DNA of 64,000 nt from Datnioides undecimradiatus (GCA_008933995.1 WARS01000036.1:20879285-20943284); one strand, 5' to 3'; shown: positions 21,914 to 31,300, numbered from the stretch's first letter. The notes: generated by a model from the sequence alone, not told the origin. Numbers and translations: made by a program.

Positions 21914-22710
21914 GGTGCCACCATAACGCACGGCCGAGCGGGCCCCGGCTGTCCACCGCGCGTAAAGATCCCCCCAACGGCGACACAAACAGCAAATCTA
22001 TCAGGGAGGCAGCGAGCAGGGCTGGGGGGTTGTTTTATCCCGACAGGTGTTTTCAGGGCGACGGCTTCATCGTTTAAGGCTGTTTCATGGTTAAACTCGG
22101 TTATTCTCCTGAGTGAAACCCTCAAACTCGGCTCAGAAATAGTGGGAGCTGAGCTGCAGAGCGGGTGGGGTGGGAGGGAGGGGGGTATTCGGGATATTTA
22201 TTTAATTATTATGGTTCTGTGGGAAACTCTGGGTGCGTGAGATCCGCTGGGATTCATTTGATTTTAGCGAAATCTGACTTTGGAGACGCGATTCCAGCGG
22301 ATCGCCGCGGTGCAGCGGCCGTGCTGGGGAACGGCTGCGAGGGACACCGAGCGGAGATCAGTTTTAAATCACGCTGCTCTGAGAGCGCTTTGTCTCAGTC
22401 GGTGTGTGCTGAATTACAGAACCGTTTCTGTAAAACTGCCCGATGTTAACTGGTTTTAATCTGCGCGTGTCTAACCCACGAGCGGCGACGTTAAATTGGC
22501 TGATTTTTCTACGGAGTCTGGCACGAAACCGTCTCCACACGGGAGAGCGTACGGCGCTACGGGGGCCGGTAATCAGCGCGGCTTGCGCTCCACTTACTTG
22601 GTATTTGTTGTGTTCCAGTAGATGGACTCCAGGATGAGCGCCCGGCACAAGTCCACTTTGAAGGCAATAAACAAAACTCCAAAATAATATCTCCACATCG
22701 AGTCCCCCAT
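2808..22710 (-). CDS. efnb2a: ephrin-B2 (efnb2a-like), whole coding gene, five exons
   Basis: Joining 22598-22710, 14082-14365, 6120-6212, 4901-5011 and 2808-3208 on the minus strand gives an uninterrupted 333-residue protein; every junction has GT-AG signals and matching phase. Human EFNB2 is also 333 aa. Layout: signal peptide about 1-24; ephrin receptor-binding domain about 28-165 with four cysteines (C59, C86, C98, C150); G-H loop FSPNLW at 114-119; variable linker about 164-215; one membrane span about 223-247; a cytoplasmic tail almost identical to other vertebrates, with tyrosines 304, 311, 316, 330 and 331, ending in IYYKV (PDZ ligand). Sequons are at N33 and N136. Known role: membrane ligand of EphB receptors and EphA4, with tyrosine- and PDZ-dependent reverse signalling, in arterial endothelium, somite and hindbrain boundaries and axon guidance. 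The paralogue suffix a rests on remembered zebrafish Efnb2a features (start MGDS, linker [13 protein letters not shown]), so efnb2 is certain and the a is likely. arglu1 follows upstream, as in human. Confidence 0.96.
3209..4900 (-). other. efnb2a: efnb2a intron 4 (1.7 kb)
   Basis: GT-AG intron. It contains a CA-rich array (about 4755-4799) and a YY1-like word AAGATGGCGCC at 3278-3288 on the plus strand. The open frames on either strand are non-homologous and are treated as chance. Confidence 0.87.
4901..5011 (-). CDS. efnb2a: efnb2a coding exon 4: extracellular linker
   Basis: One hundred and eleven bases encode the end of N164, residues 165-200 and one base of V201, in the proline- and lysine-rich juxtamembrane linker ([12 protein letters not shown] then [18 protein letters not shown]). 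This is the fastest-evolving part of ephrin-B2, so it was placed by splice sites (ctttgcag before 5011, gtgagt from 4900) and by exact phase with exons 3 and 5. The opening PSDPISPKD agrees with remembered zebrafish Efnb2a and differs from mammalian EFNB2. Confidence 0.93.
5012..6119 (-). other. efnb2a: efnb2a intron 3 (1.1 kb)
   Basis: GT-AG intron. It holds a TG array at about 5873-5907 and an AT-rich, regulatory-looking stretch near 5690-5760 with a TAATTA-type core and nearby ATAATTAAG. No gene inside. Confidence 0.88.
6120..6212 (-). CDS. efnb2a: efnb2a coding exon 3: end of ephrin domain
   Basis: Ninety-three bases encode the end of S133, residues 134-163 and one base of N164. The protein reads [17 protein letters not shown] then [13 protein letters not shown], matching the vertebrate ephrin-B motif NQEGGVC with the fourth domain cysteine (C150) and sequon N136. 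The acceptor is ctgcag before 6212 and the donor is gtgagt from 6119. Confidence 0.95.
7031..7071. repeat. (CA)n microsatellite
   Basis: Perfect CA run of about 20 units in efnb2a intron 2. Confidence 0.97.
7316..7920. repeat. long pyrimidine-rich tract (CCT/CCCTCC type)
   Basis: The plus strand is overwhelmingly C and T over most of about 600 bases, densest at 7640-7710 and 7795-7915. It lies in efnb2a intron 2, where the transcript strand is purine-rich. Confidence 0.85.
8828..8866. repeat. (TG)n microsatellite
   Basis: Perfect TG run of about 19 units. A CA run at 8477-8515 and mixed CA runs at 9006-9052 and 9171-9200 lie near it. Confidence 0.97.
9516..9575. repeat. 20-bp minisatellite, three copies
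   Basis: GCTCCCTACTCCTGCTTCCT repeated three times head to tail. The third copy differs at one position (GCTTCC). Confidence 0.95.
10602..10629. repeat. (CT)n microsatellite in pyrimidine block
   Basis: CT run followed by TTTAGCTCG, with a poly-C run at about 10660-10674 just after. Confidence 0.85.
11229..11264. repeat. (TG)n microsatellite
   Basis: Perfect TG run. A CA-rich patchwork at 10868-10922 and 11030-11099 precedes it. Confidence 0.96.
14082..14365 (-). CDS. efnb2a: efnb2a coding exon 2: core of ephrin receptor-binding domain
   Basis: Encodes the end of K38, residues 39-132 and one base of S133. Diagnostic segments include [38 protein letters not shown] and [13 protein letters not shown]. 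The last contains the G-H loop that inserts into the Eph receptor. Cysteines 59, 86 and 98 of the conserved disulfide pattern lie here. The acceptor is at 14366-14367 and the donor gtaagta begins at 14081. The reading frame runs past the donor for some codons, so the exon end was set by the splice site and by homology, not by a stop codon. Confidence 0.96.
15262..15319. repeat. (TG)n microsatellite
   Basis: TG run of nearly 60 bases with one TTTG interruption. Confidence 0.96.
16115..16146. repeat. (TG)n microsatellite
   Basis: Perfect TG run, 45 bases before a GA array. Confidence 0.96.
16191..16228. repeat. (GA)n microsatellite
   Basis: Perfect GA run of about 19 units. Confidence 0.97.
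16301..16342. repeat. (TG)n microsatellite
   Basis: Perfect TG run of 21 units. Confidence 0.97.
16651..16682. repeat. (CA)n microsatellite
   Basis: Perfect AC run of 16 units. Confidence 0.96.
16726..16752. repeat. (CAA)n microsatellite
   Basis: Nine ACA/CAA triplets. Confidence 0.93.
16797..16836. repeat. (CA)n microsatellite
   Basis: Perfect CA run of 20 units. Confidence 0.96.
16969..17006. repeat. (CA)n microsatellite
   Basis: Perfect CA run of 19 units. A further CA run lies at 17169-17193. Confidence 0.96.
19021..19056. repeat. (GGA)n tract
   Basis: About eleven GGA triplets with GGT interruptions, then a G run. Confidence 0.93.
19407..19454. repeat. (TG)n microsatellite
   Basis: Perfect TG run of 24 units in intron 1. 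A CA run at 19592-19626 follows. Confidence 0.97.
21865..21910. repeat. (TG)n microsatellite near exon 1
   Basis: TG run with GAGTG interruptions in efnb2a intron 1, about 700 bases from exon 1. Confidence 0.94.
22598..22710 (-). CDS. efnb2a: efnb2a coding exon 1: start codon, signal peptide
   Basis: Encodes residues 1-37 plus two bases of K38. The ATG (22708-22710) sits in a strong context (ACC before, GG after). [19 protein letters not shown] is a typical hydrophobic signal sequence, with cleavage likely near CRA at 22-24. [11 protein letters not shown] opens the ephrin domain and carries sequon N33. The donor gtaagtg starts at 22597, and the two leftover bases join the A at the start of exon 2 to make lysine, as in the family. 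Confidence 0.95.
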
Positions 22711-22841
22711 GGTTTAGCCTGCGCGCCTCCGGGTGGGTGCACAATCCTTCTCAAAATAACCAAAATGTGTCCACAAAAATAAAAAAAATAATAATAATAA
22801 ATAAATAAACAAACGCTCCAGAAACGGGCTGATTTCTTCAC

Positions 22842-22850
22842 CTTATATCC
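22842..22850 (-). promoter_or_regulatory. efnb2a: TATA-like element upstream of efnb2a start
   Basis: The minus strand reads GATATAAGG about 135 bases before the ATG. If used, transcription would start near 22815 and the 5' UTR would be about 100 bases, including an AT-rich tract (about 22780-22810). This is weak on sequence alone. Confidence 0.3.
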
Positions 22851-23550
22851 CGATCCAGTGAGGCTGCGCACGGACCACAAACCCAGATCAGACGTACAAG
22901 AGCATCTCCAGATGAGAGACCTGCTCCAAAAACCAAAGGCGCACGGCGGCAGTTCATTCAGCGGGCGCTGCGTTTGTATTCTCCCCCTGCTCAGAGCGCA
23001 GACTTCAGCCCGCTGTAATACATCCCTCAGAGAGAAGAAGCGGTGGTGTCCTGTCGCCGTGGACCGGGCGGCGGGTGGAAATCAATACAAATATAAATCC
23101 CCCTGCGTTATAGTCCAGCAGTGCACGCCGAAATCCAGACCAGCAGCAGCGGCAGAGAGGCGGACAGTGATGGCTGGTGGTGGTGGAATGGTGAGATATT
23201 CCCCTTTCAGCTGGTGCTGGTGGTGGTGGCGGTGGTGGTGAGCAACAAACTGTGGGTGACAGCAGCAGCAGAATGAGAGGGGCGAAACAATGAGGTCGGA
23301 TGGTCAAAATTAAGAAAATGATCAAATATGAGAATGAAAGAAATCAAAGGAGCTGGAATGGAAGTTCTCATACTAGAGGTCCCCCAAGAAACGGGCGCTG
23401 CGGCGGCTGGCTCCTGCGGATCCGTCCCCGAAAAAACGCCCGCAGACAACAGCAGGGGTGATGCCTCAACGCGCTGCTCCGAAACCTGGATGGAAAGTAA
23501 CTGCAAGGGACCGCGACTGGGAATATTTGCTAGAGCTGGGTTCGTCCGGG

Positions 23551-23577
23551 CCCCGCCCACCGACGCTTCTGATTGGT
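23551..23577 (-). promoter_or_regulatory. efnb2a: CCAAT box and GC box in CpG-rich efnb2a upstream region
   Basis: On the minus strand a GACCAATC CCAAT box is followed about 10 bases later by GGTGGGCGGGG, a GC box, about 850 bases upstream of the ATG and in CpG-rich DNA. This order and spacing are usual for vertebrate CpG promoters. It could mark an upstream start site with a longer 5' UTR. Confidence 0.4.
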
Positions 23578-23649
23578 CCCGCGGCGGGGGAAGTCAATGG
23601 GAGCTCTGCTGTCAGTCAAGGAGGGCAACTGGTTCAGCGCGGTGACTAG

Positions 23650-26190
23650 TGGTGGGCAAAAAAACAAAAAACTATGGGGAGGAATTAGAAACTGTGTCAC
23701 ACAGGCAGGTGGATCAATCCACCACCGGCGTCTAATTATGACATAAAATGTGACGTAATTAGTCAAATACATATCAAATAAAGCTGAATCTCACTGTCTG
23801 AAACAACCTTTACGATAAAAACTCCTGCAGACGGAACAGGAGCGGTTTGACTGGACACAGCAGGCACTTCAGAAGTGTTTACTCCTCGCGAGCGCAAAGA
23901 CGCACTTCTCGCGTGTTTATGGTGCGCGTGTGCGTGGACCCAGTGATGCAAACACCGAGCAAACATTAGCTCCCATAAGGCTCAGACACAGAACTGTACC
24001 GAGCCACGGTGTCTCCTCTGGGCGCACCGCCGCTGCTGCAGCTCCGAGAGGTTTTCCGAAAGACAAGAGCGCCCACTAGCGGAAAACTCACTCCACAGAG
24101 AGGTCTGAGCAGAACCCGAAACTATCGAAATGGGTTTTAATTTAAACCTAAATTCAGTTTTTAAAAATGTTAAAATTCTGCATTAATTTATAACAAATAA
24201 AACAAAACACAGCGGCTTTAAAGCTCATGTTGTCTCCACACATGAAGGAGGTTTAAACAAAGAAACGCACATGTTTTTAAACTGTGAAGTTAAAATAAGT
24301 TGTTTTTCTCCCTGGGCTCTGTTCTAAAGACTTTAAATAATTTAATTATAATTATTAACATAATTAGATACGTCATTGTGCTGCGTAATAAGCACCCCGG
24401 ACTATTAAAACATTAGTTTAACATGCGCATTAAAACTTCAGGAGCCTAATTGAAACGGCACACATTCACACTCCGAGCAAACACTGAATATTTAGTCAAT
24501 AGCCTCTAATCTAACGAGCACACGCACACACACACACACACACACACTCACCTCTGACAGCCGGATTACGGCTGCTTTCAAACTAACGTGTGAAGTTTTG
24601 GCACTTTTCCTTTAAAACGACTTAATTCGATCACGGCGCTTTGCGGCTGTGGATTGCGGCTGTTTGCCGATGATCGGGCCGATATGCGTCCGAGTCGCAC
24701 CGGGCGGTGATTGAGGGAGTCCGGTCTCTCTCCTCTGCGCTGCTGCGCTGGAATAAACACGCGGAGCGGCGGCACAAGCTGCCGGCGCGCGCTGGATGTT
24801 TATTACAGCAGCGGAGATTCATTCAGCGCAAACACGGAGTGTATTAAATTAACAGGACCGGCGTTTGCGGCTGTGCGCACAGGCCCCTGCGGAACTTTCC
24901 CCAGATATTAAACTGTTTTGGTTTCGTTACTGTCCGCAGCCCGCTGCATAAAAACACACACAGGGGCGCAGAGCATGTTTTAAACTAAGTGTTCAGAAAG
25001 TTTTGAATGGGAGTTCATTTATTTTTTAATGTTTTTTAACCAAAAAGTAGCCGAAAAAAAAACAAACAAATGATTTTTATTTCGTGTTTTAATTCTAAAT
25101 CACTCCTAACACACGCTTCATTTAAAAGTTTGTGTTAAAGTTGGGTGCATGAAACCAAAATATGGAGTGCAACACTTCAGAGCTCAGACTGGGCTTTAAG
25201 TTTATTTTTACACCGTTTTTAGGGACAAGACAGAGGAAGAGCCGCGGTTTGTGTTTAAAGCTCTTCCTTCCCGCCGCCTCTGCCGGGGCCGCCAGGCTGC
25301 GGAGCGTCTTTCCTCGGGATCAGGCAGACGCGTTAAAGCCTGGATGTGTGTTCGCACATGCAAACAGGGAGAACACAGCCCGAACGTTTCTAAAGTGGAT
25401 TAAACGGGATCCTTCTGCCAAAGAGTTTAATTCAAATAAACACTCAGAGTTTAAGAAACAAACTGAAAATAAATATAAAAACACAAGTTATAAATAAAAC
25501 TATGAAAAAGTTTTTCTGCTTTTAATACGTTCTCAGACATTTCTCTCAACAATTGTTTTAAGGAATAAAAAAGTCGTTTTTTCTGAGTCAAAAAGAAACT
25601 GAACTCGGCTGCGCACCGGAGCGCGTGGGGCACCGGGGTGCACGCGGGATTTCCAGCTCATCTCCACCGACAATCTTGCAGATGCGCGCGACTTCACACA
25701 CACGCGTAAAATGAGTCAATTTCCAGACTGAGATTAAAATAAATATAAATCTAAGTGATGATGAGCGCAGCGCGCGCCCTTTCATCTGGTGACGCCACTT
25801 TAATAATGAATGCTGTTAATTAACATAATTGAGCTTAATTAACACGTTATCTTCGTTATGAGTGCGTCACGTGCACCTTTTACCGCAGCTGACATTAGTT
25901 ACGATCTGACACTACAGACCGAGTGTCGAGTTTCCGGTGCCGGTGCTGCAGCCGTGTCTCAGACCGGGGCGTCAGACTGATCACACGGTGCTACTGTGGA
26001 TGCTGTGAACCGGACGCTGATGCATTTGGTCCCGAGCGGCTCGGAGCGCAGAACGTGGATCGCGAGCGCGCGGACAGGACGTGAGGAGGTGAAGGCAGCA
26101 GGTCTGAGGTCTGTGCAGGTCTGAGCAGGTCCGGGTCCAGGGGCGATCCACCTCAGACTCATCGTTTCAGAGAAATGAGCCACAGCGTCA
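23650..26190. other. intergenic region between efnb2a promoter and arglu1 3' end
   Basis: No gene seen. It contains a CA array (24520-24547), a CpG-bearing block at about 24.56-24.92 kb and a homeodomain-like AT-rich block at 25795-25880. The two genes are tandem and their coding parts lie only 4.7 kb apart, so elements here could act on either. Confidence 0.7.
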
Positions 26191-27436
26191 GAGCAGGCGT
26201 TCAATGGGTTTATTCAACTGTCCCTTCACAATCCAGAGGAATCACATGACAAATCCGACATCCCGTGACAAAAACAAAAAATGAGTATACCCACCTGAGG
26301 TCAGCCTGTCTCACACACTCTCTCACACACACTCTCTCTCTCTCACACGCAGCCGCTGGCCTCAAACCTCATCTTACCTGAACTCGTCCATCGAACCAAC
26401 ACTTACCACAAGCGAGGCGCCCGAGTTCAACTACAAACAACAAAACTGTGTGCTCACCCTGTTTGTTTGTTTGTTTGTTTACTGTGAGTTTTTATGGTTT
26501 TTCTCTAAATCGTGGATCAGTTTTAAACACAACCCTTAAACCGGGGAGTGGGGACATCACAGCAAGGCTAACAACATTACATCACACAGGAAACGTCCTC
26601 CCTCCCTCCCTCTGTGTGTCCCCCCTATCGCGGGTGAGACACGTCCTGTTATGCGGGGGGAGTCAGTCGCGTGCAGCTCGGGAGCTCACCTGCTGATCCG
26701 ACGCACGTTTGCAGGCGTTTAAGAAAAACCTAAATGTGTGTACGGAGACAGGAAGCGGCAGGCTTCAGGTGGAGGAAACAGGAAGTGAGGGAGGGTGGAA
26801 GACGACGGAGCGGTCAGCTGGACGGGAGAGTCGACTGTGCTTTACTTTAAATGATCTGTTGCCGCCGCGTCGGCCATTTTAACCACAGGCTCGACTCCCG
26901 AGCTGCACGCGAGCTGCTTACAGTGAAGCTGAACTACACACACACACACACACACACAGTCAGTCACACACACTCACACACTCGTCTACATCAGGGACTT
27001 GCTTGCTCTACTGGTGTTTGCTGGCTGTGAGGACATGTAAGAGGAGCACCGTCGCTCGCCGTTACGCCACAGTTAAGACTGGCGGGGGGGGGGGGGACAT
27101 GTCATAGCACTCTACATCAAAAGTTCAAGTTCCCTAAAAATGGAAATAAAACCGAGAAATGAAAAAAAGCACAAGTAAGAGTCATCTGTGCAGCGCCGGG
27201 GCGGGGGGCGGCGGGAGCAGGTCGGGTCCTTCGGGGGCGAACAGCCGCCTCCTCTTCAAGGCCGCGAGGAAGGACGCAGGGACAGTTAACACACCTTTCC
27301 TCGGCCTTCCTTCGGCACTTCCAAAACGAAGCGAGCGTCCCACAGAGGAGGAGGAGGAGGAGCGGGGTTGGAGGATGGGGGGGGGTGGAGGCGGGGCGCG
27401 ACATGTGGACGATAAAGGGCCGGGGGGGGGGCAGTC
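26190..27436 (-). other. arglu1: probable arglu1 3' UTR
   Basis: Runs from the stop codon to a minus-strand AATAAA at 26209-26214, about 1.2 kb, similar to ARGLU1 3' UTRs elsewhere. It contains G runs on the plus strand (27084-27096, 27422-27431), a CA array (26936-26958), a GTTT array (26460-26479) and a TC/CA-rich stretch (26310-26350). Confidence 0.5.
26209..26214 (-). terminator. arglu1: candidate arglu1 polyadenylation signal
   Basis: A single AATAAA word on the minus strand in otherwise mixed sequence, followed in transcript direction by a G/T-containing stretch. It is the best candidate between the arglu1 stop and the efnb2a promoter. Confidence 0.45.
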
Positions 27437-27601
27437 TCATTCGGTGGCCTTGAGCGAGAAGGAGAGCTTGGGCCGGGACTTCCCCTTCCCCAGGATGATT
27501 TTCTGCTCCTCCTTCTGCTGCCTCTGACGGTCCTGCTCCAGCTTCATGCGCTCCTCGTGAATCTTTCTCTGCTCCTCCACAATACGCAACTGCTCCTCAG
27601 C
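27437..27601 (-). CDS. arglu1: arglu1 coding exon 4: C-terminus
   Basis: Encodes residues 215-268 and TGA (27437-27439). [36 protein letters not shown] and [17 protein letters not shown] match human ARGLU1, differing mainly in the last residues (human ends KTQD). The acceptor is a run of C then ag at 27602-27603. The GTG-initiated open frame extending above 27601 is intronic. Confidence 0.97.
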   Translation of the reverse strand, partial: AEEQLRIVEEQRKIHEERMKLEQDRQRQQKEEQKIILGKGKSRPKLSFSLKATE

Positions 27602-28285
27602 CTGGGGGGGCAGAGAAGCACAAACAGTTACGGTCAAAGACGAGGACGGACAGCGTTTCCCCCCTCCCCCTCAGCCTGTGTCTGTCCTCTGATGTGCAGC
27701 TCGTCCAAATCAAGCCCGAATCAAATAAACACTTTACACATTAGACAAACTCGGGCTTCAACAGCCGACGGGACTAAAAACAAAGGCGGCGGCTTGTAAA
27801 CCGCGGCCGATATCCATCAACCATCAAATGCCAGAGGATTATTCCGTTATTAGCTCGATCGGATCAGCACAGGACAGAGATCTGTGATCCAAGACACGTC
27901 GGTGACGTTAAAAACACACAAAGACCTGACGTGTGCGACTGTGACTCATCTATGTTTTATTTTTGTGGTTTAAATGTGTTTTTAGGGCTGAAGGAGGACA
28001 AACAGATAATTATTGAACATGTGATGACGGCGGCGTGTGAACCGTGTGGCGGGGCGGGCCGTACCAGCTTGGCCTGAGCCTCGGCGATCTTGCGGTTATT
28101 CTCCTCCAGGATTTTTTCCAGCTCCTCCCGCTTCGATTTCTCTTCCTCCTAGACGGACGACACGGCTCCATGTTAGCGCACGAACAGGCTACAGCCACAG
28201 CACTGTTATACACGTTCACACACACACACACACGCACACACACCTCTAACTGTCTCCCACATCCACACACACATTTGCCACCAGT

Positions 28286-28319
<34 letters not shown>

Positions 28320-31300
28320 TACACCACAGAGAAGTTGGTTTAGCCTCTCGCACATGAGCACACTGTGGCATTCTGCAGTCAGCCGGAGTTGATTTTAAAA
28401 AAGGGGCAACAAAAGAAAAACATGAACCCGCTACTTGTGTTTTTGTCTGTCCCCTCCCGTTTACACCCTGCTAGGAACAATAAACGACAAAGCTAAGCCA
28501 CACCTACTGCGCTCACTGCTTTACTGTCAAACACTTAAAACACATGAATTCTTATAATTAAAAAGAAAGAAAAGGGGGGCCCACTCATCACACTCATAAA
28601 TAGAAGACAGATATAAATGACAGACAGATACAGTCTAGAAGAAACATACAGTCTGTTTGTTTTAAACATTATAAGCAAGAGAAAAAAGGATACAAATAAT
28701 AGGAGGGAATAGTTTTGGCTCACCAATGCACGTATACCTACGCATTTTCCTTGCCTGTGTACCTACACAACTGGTGAAAGCATTCGGCATTAAACGGTTG
28801 AATATTTACTGTCTCGTCCGGACTGTGTGGCCCCTGCAGAGACAGAGAAGCGCTCCTGGGGCAGGTGGGTGGGTGGGTAGGTAGGTATGGGGGGATTCTG
28901 CCGTACCGCGCCCGCGGCATTCCTCTTTATTACTCTGATCTCTGTTTTGCTTAACCTGCAGCCGCAGCTCACACTCACTCTCTCTCTTTCTGTTTCTGGT
29001 TTGTTTTTAAAGTTTATTCCTTCTGTTACAGCGGCTCAGTCCACTGAGACGGCAGCAGAGTGAAGGAGGACACAGTACAAAGTGGTGTCTGCGTGTGAGC
29101 TCGAGGACGGCCGGACCACGGGTACACTTACAGTACAGGACACAAGTCACAGGTGAGCTGAAAGGCTGCAGGCCAGCTCAGGTCAAGTGCTAGTTAGGAA
29201 GGTTGGTGAGTTGTGTTTCCAAAATAAAAAATAATAAATAATAATAAAATTAAATGAAAAAAACAACACAAATGTATTTACAGATAACAATATCAAACTT
29301 AGCAGCAACCCTATAGGAGAAGCAAGTCATGAGTGCATAAAACAGTACATTTGCTGGTGGAGGGAGGACAACAAGCTCTTTAACTGTGTGAAATAATGAA
29401 AATTAGATCAAATATGATATTTCACAGGTTAGACCAGAGATAGTTAACAGGAAACAGGAAATGAGGCGGTCCATCATTTATGTATCCCAGCCGTCTAACA
29501 GAAGACTCTCAAAACAAGGTTTGTTAAAGAGGAGGTAAAGGTGGGAGGTGGGAGGGGGAGGGGGGGGAGGTAAAGGAAACCTGTGCAGGACAAACTGTCT
29601 GGATTAAACAAGCGAGATCAACATTTCTACACATCAGACTGTGACAGACAGGAAATCTCCCCTCAGTGCAGACCGGACTGGTGCCTTGTCGGTGACGCTG
29701 CGCCTACGTGACGGCTGAGCCTCGTTAGTGGGGCGGCTCCTGGTGGGAAACGCCTCTATGACGGACGGCGGGAGGTTTGGACGGAGCAGAGCGACCGCGT
29801 GCAGACGGAGCAGAGCAGCCGTGTACAGATGGAGCAGAGCGGCCGCGTGCAGACGGAGCACGCCGCTGAATAAGTCCGCGGAGGTAACGGAGGCACTCGG
29901 ACTGCATTTCTCAGCCTATTAGTACCGAGCCGCTGGCTGCTCCCTGTGCAGGTCAGGGTCACTGGGCTTTAGCTGCCCCCCTCATTCACACAGCACTACT
30001 GCTGTAGTGTAAACAAACCTCTGTGTCTTAATGACGCCCGAGGAGGTGGGGCTCAGGGCCCGACAGTCTAGCTTTACTCTATGAAACACAAAAAAGGAGT
30101 AAAGAAGAAGAAACGGTGCTGAAGCTAACGGCAAAACAAGTCTGCAGAGTAAAGCCTGCGGTGGGCTGGAGCTTCCTCCTGGCTAACCCCAGACAGAACA
30201 GGGGAGGGGGAACGTTTGGGAATGTCCGGCGATAAAGACGGTGAGTGTGAAGCAAAAGAGAGAGACCTCTTTGTTACAGACATCGACACAGATGCTCAGA
30301 AATATGAAAGAACACGAATAAGGCGATCCACAGGAGGAGGGGGGCATGAAGAAGAATGAATCAGTCCACTTTTATAACCCGCCATGGCAAAACTCTCACT
30401 GGCAAGTTGGTAAAATCCCCTCAAAACACTGAACTGCACCAGTGTCGCTGTTCACCAGCACTTTAATGTATTCCAACCACAACTGCTGCTTAATGCCCTG
30501 CTGTTACAGACCCAAACTCACAGCCCTTCAAGCTTCTGGGTGCAAAACCTGTAAAGTGGCTGCGAGGAAACAAAGAATATAAGCTGCAGAGGCGCAATTA
30601 ACGGTGCAGGTGTGCACGACGCACACCGTAACACTGAGAGTTCACATCATTAGGAATATGATGCAAAGACGACTGACCTACAGAGAGGACTTTCATAGTT
30701 CAGTGGCTTCTCTTTGCTCTGTATGTCATGTTGTGTAGGTCGTGTGCAGACCTACACGACAAATCAACCACAGCTGCAGCTCGGCCACTTCCAGGCTCTG
30801 CATCTGCCGTCCCTGCAGTGAAACTTGTACCATGGCTTGGTTACGCTCTGAAAAGCAAATGAGGGGAGGTGGGAGGTCCCTCCACCTCCACCATGTCCCC
30901 GCAGAAAGGCACCAGTCAGACCAGGTGACCGGTGAGGGAGATGGGGACAGGGGGTAAGGGGGTCGGGGGAGGTATGTAGGGAAGGGAGGGGCTGCGTTCC
31001 AAACGACCGAGCGTTACCTCTCTGGCCTTCTGCGCTGCCAACTCAGCCTGCCGCTGCCTCTCCAGCTCCTCCAGCAGCTGCCGTTCCATGATGCGCTTCG
31101 CCTCCTCGACGCGCCGCAGCACCTCCCGCTCGATCTCGTCCTTCCGCTTCTCCAGCTCCTCCTCCACCCGCTTGGCCACCAGCTCCTCGACTCGCCGCGC
31201 CGTCTCCTCCTCGATCAGCTTCTCCTCGATCTCCTGCTGCCGGCTGGAGGTCGAGCACACACAGACGGACGGTATAACCAACTTATCATAAAGCTGATGT

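Larger units (their letters stand above)
14366..22597 (-). other. efnb2a: efnb2a intron 1 (about 8.2 kb)
   Basis: Bounded by gtaagtg at the donor and a tttcag acceptor just before 14365. No coding sequence was recognised. It holds a dense cluster of CA/TG, GA and CAA arrays (about 14.97-17.2 kb), pyrimidine- and GGA-rich tracts (18.2-19.1 kb), another TG array (19.4 kb), and AT-rich regulatory-looking stretches near 14.50-14.60, 20.3-20.5 and 21.36-21.66 kb. The first 1.2 kb next to exon 1 is CpG-rich. Confidence 0.9.
21400..23650. promoter_or_regulatory. efnb2a: CpG-rich promoter domain of efnb2a
   Basis: The DNA around exon 1 has many CG dinucleotides (for example 21421-21490, 22280-22350, 23380-23640), unlike the CA/TG-rich DNA on either side, as expected for a CpG-island promoter of a developmental gene. 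Edges are approximate because I judged CpG density by eye. Confidence 0.5.
28149..31017 (-). other. arglu1: arglu1 intron 2 (2.9 kb), candidate autoregulatory intron
   Basis: GT-AG intron with a candidate cassette exon at 28724-28833. It also holds a 24-bp minisatellite (29782-29860), a G-rich tract (about 29535-29572), a GGTG/GGTA run (about 28861-28886) and CA arrays beside exon 3 (28218-28242, 28288-28318). In mammals intron 2 of ARGLU1 carries an ultraconserved element that controls intron retention and an alternative exon. The equivalent function here is inferred. Confidence 0.8.
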
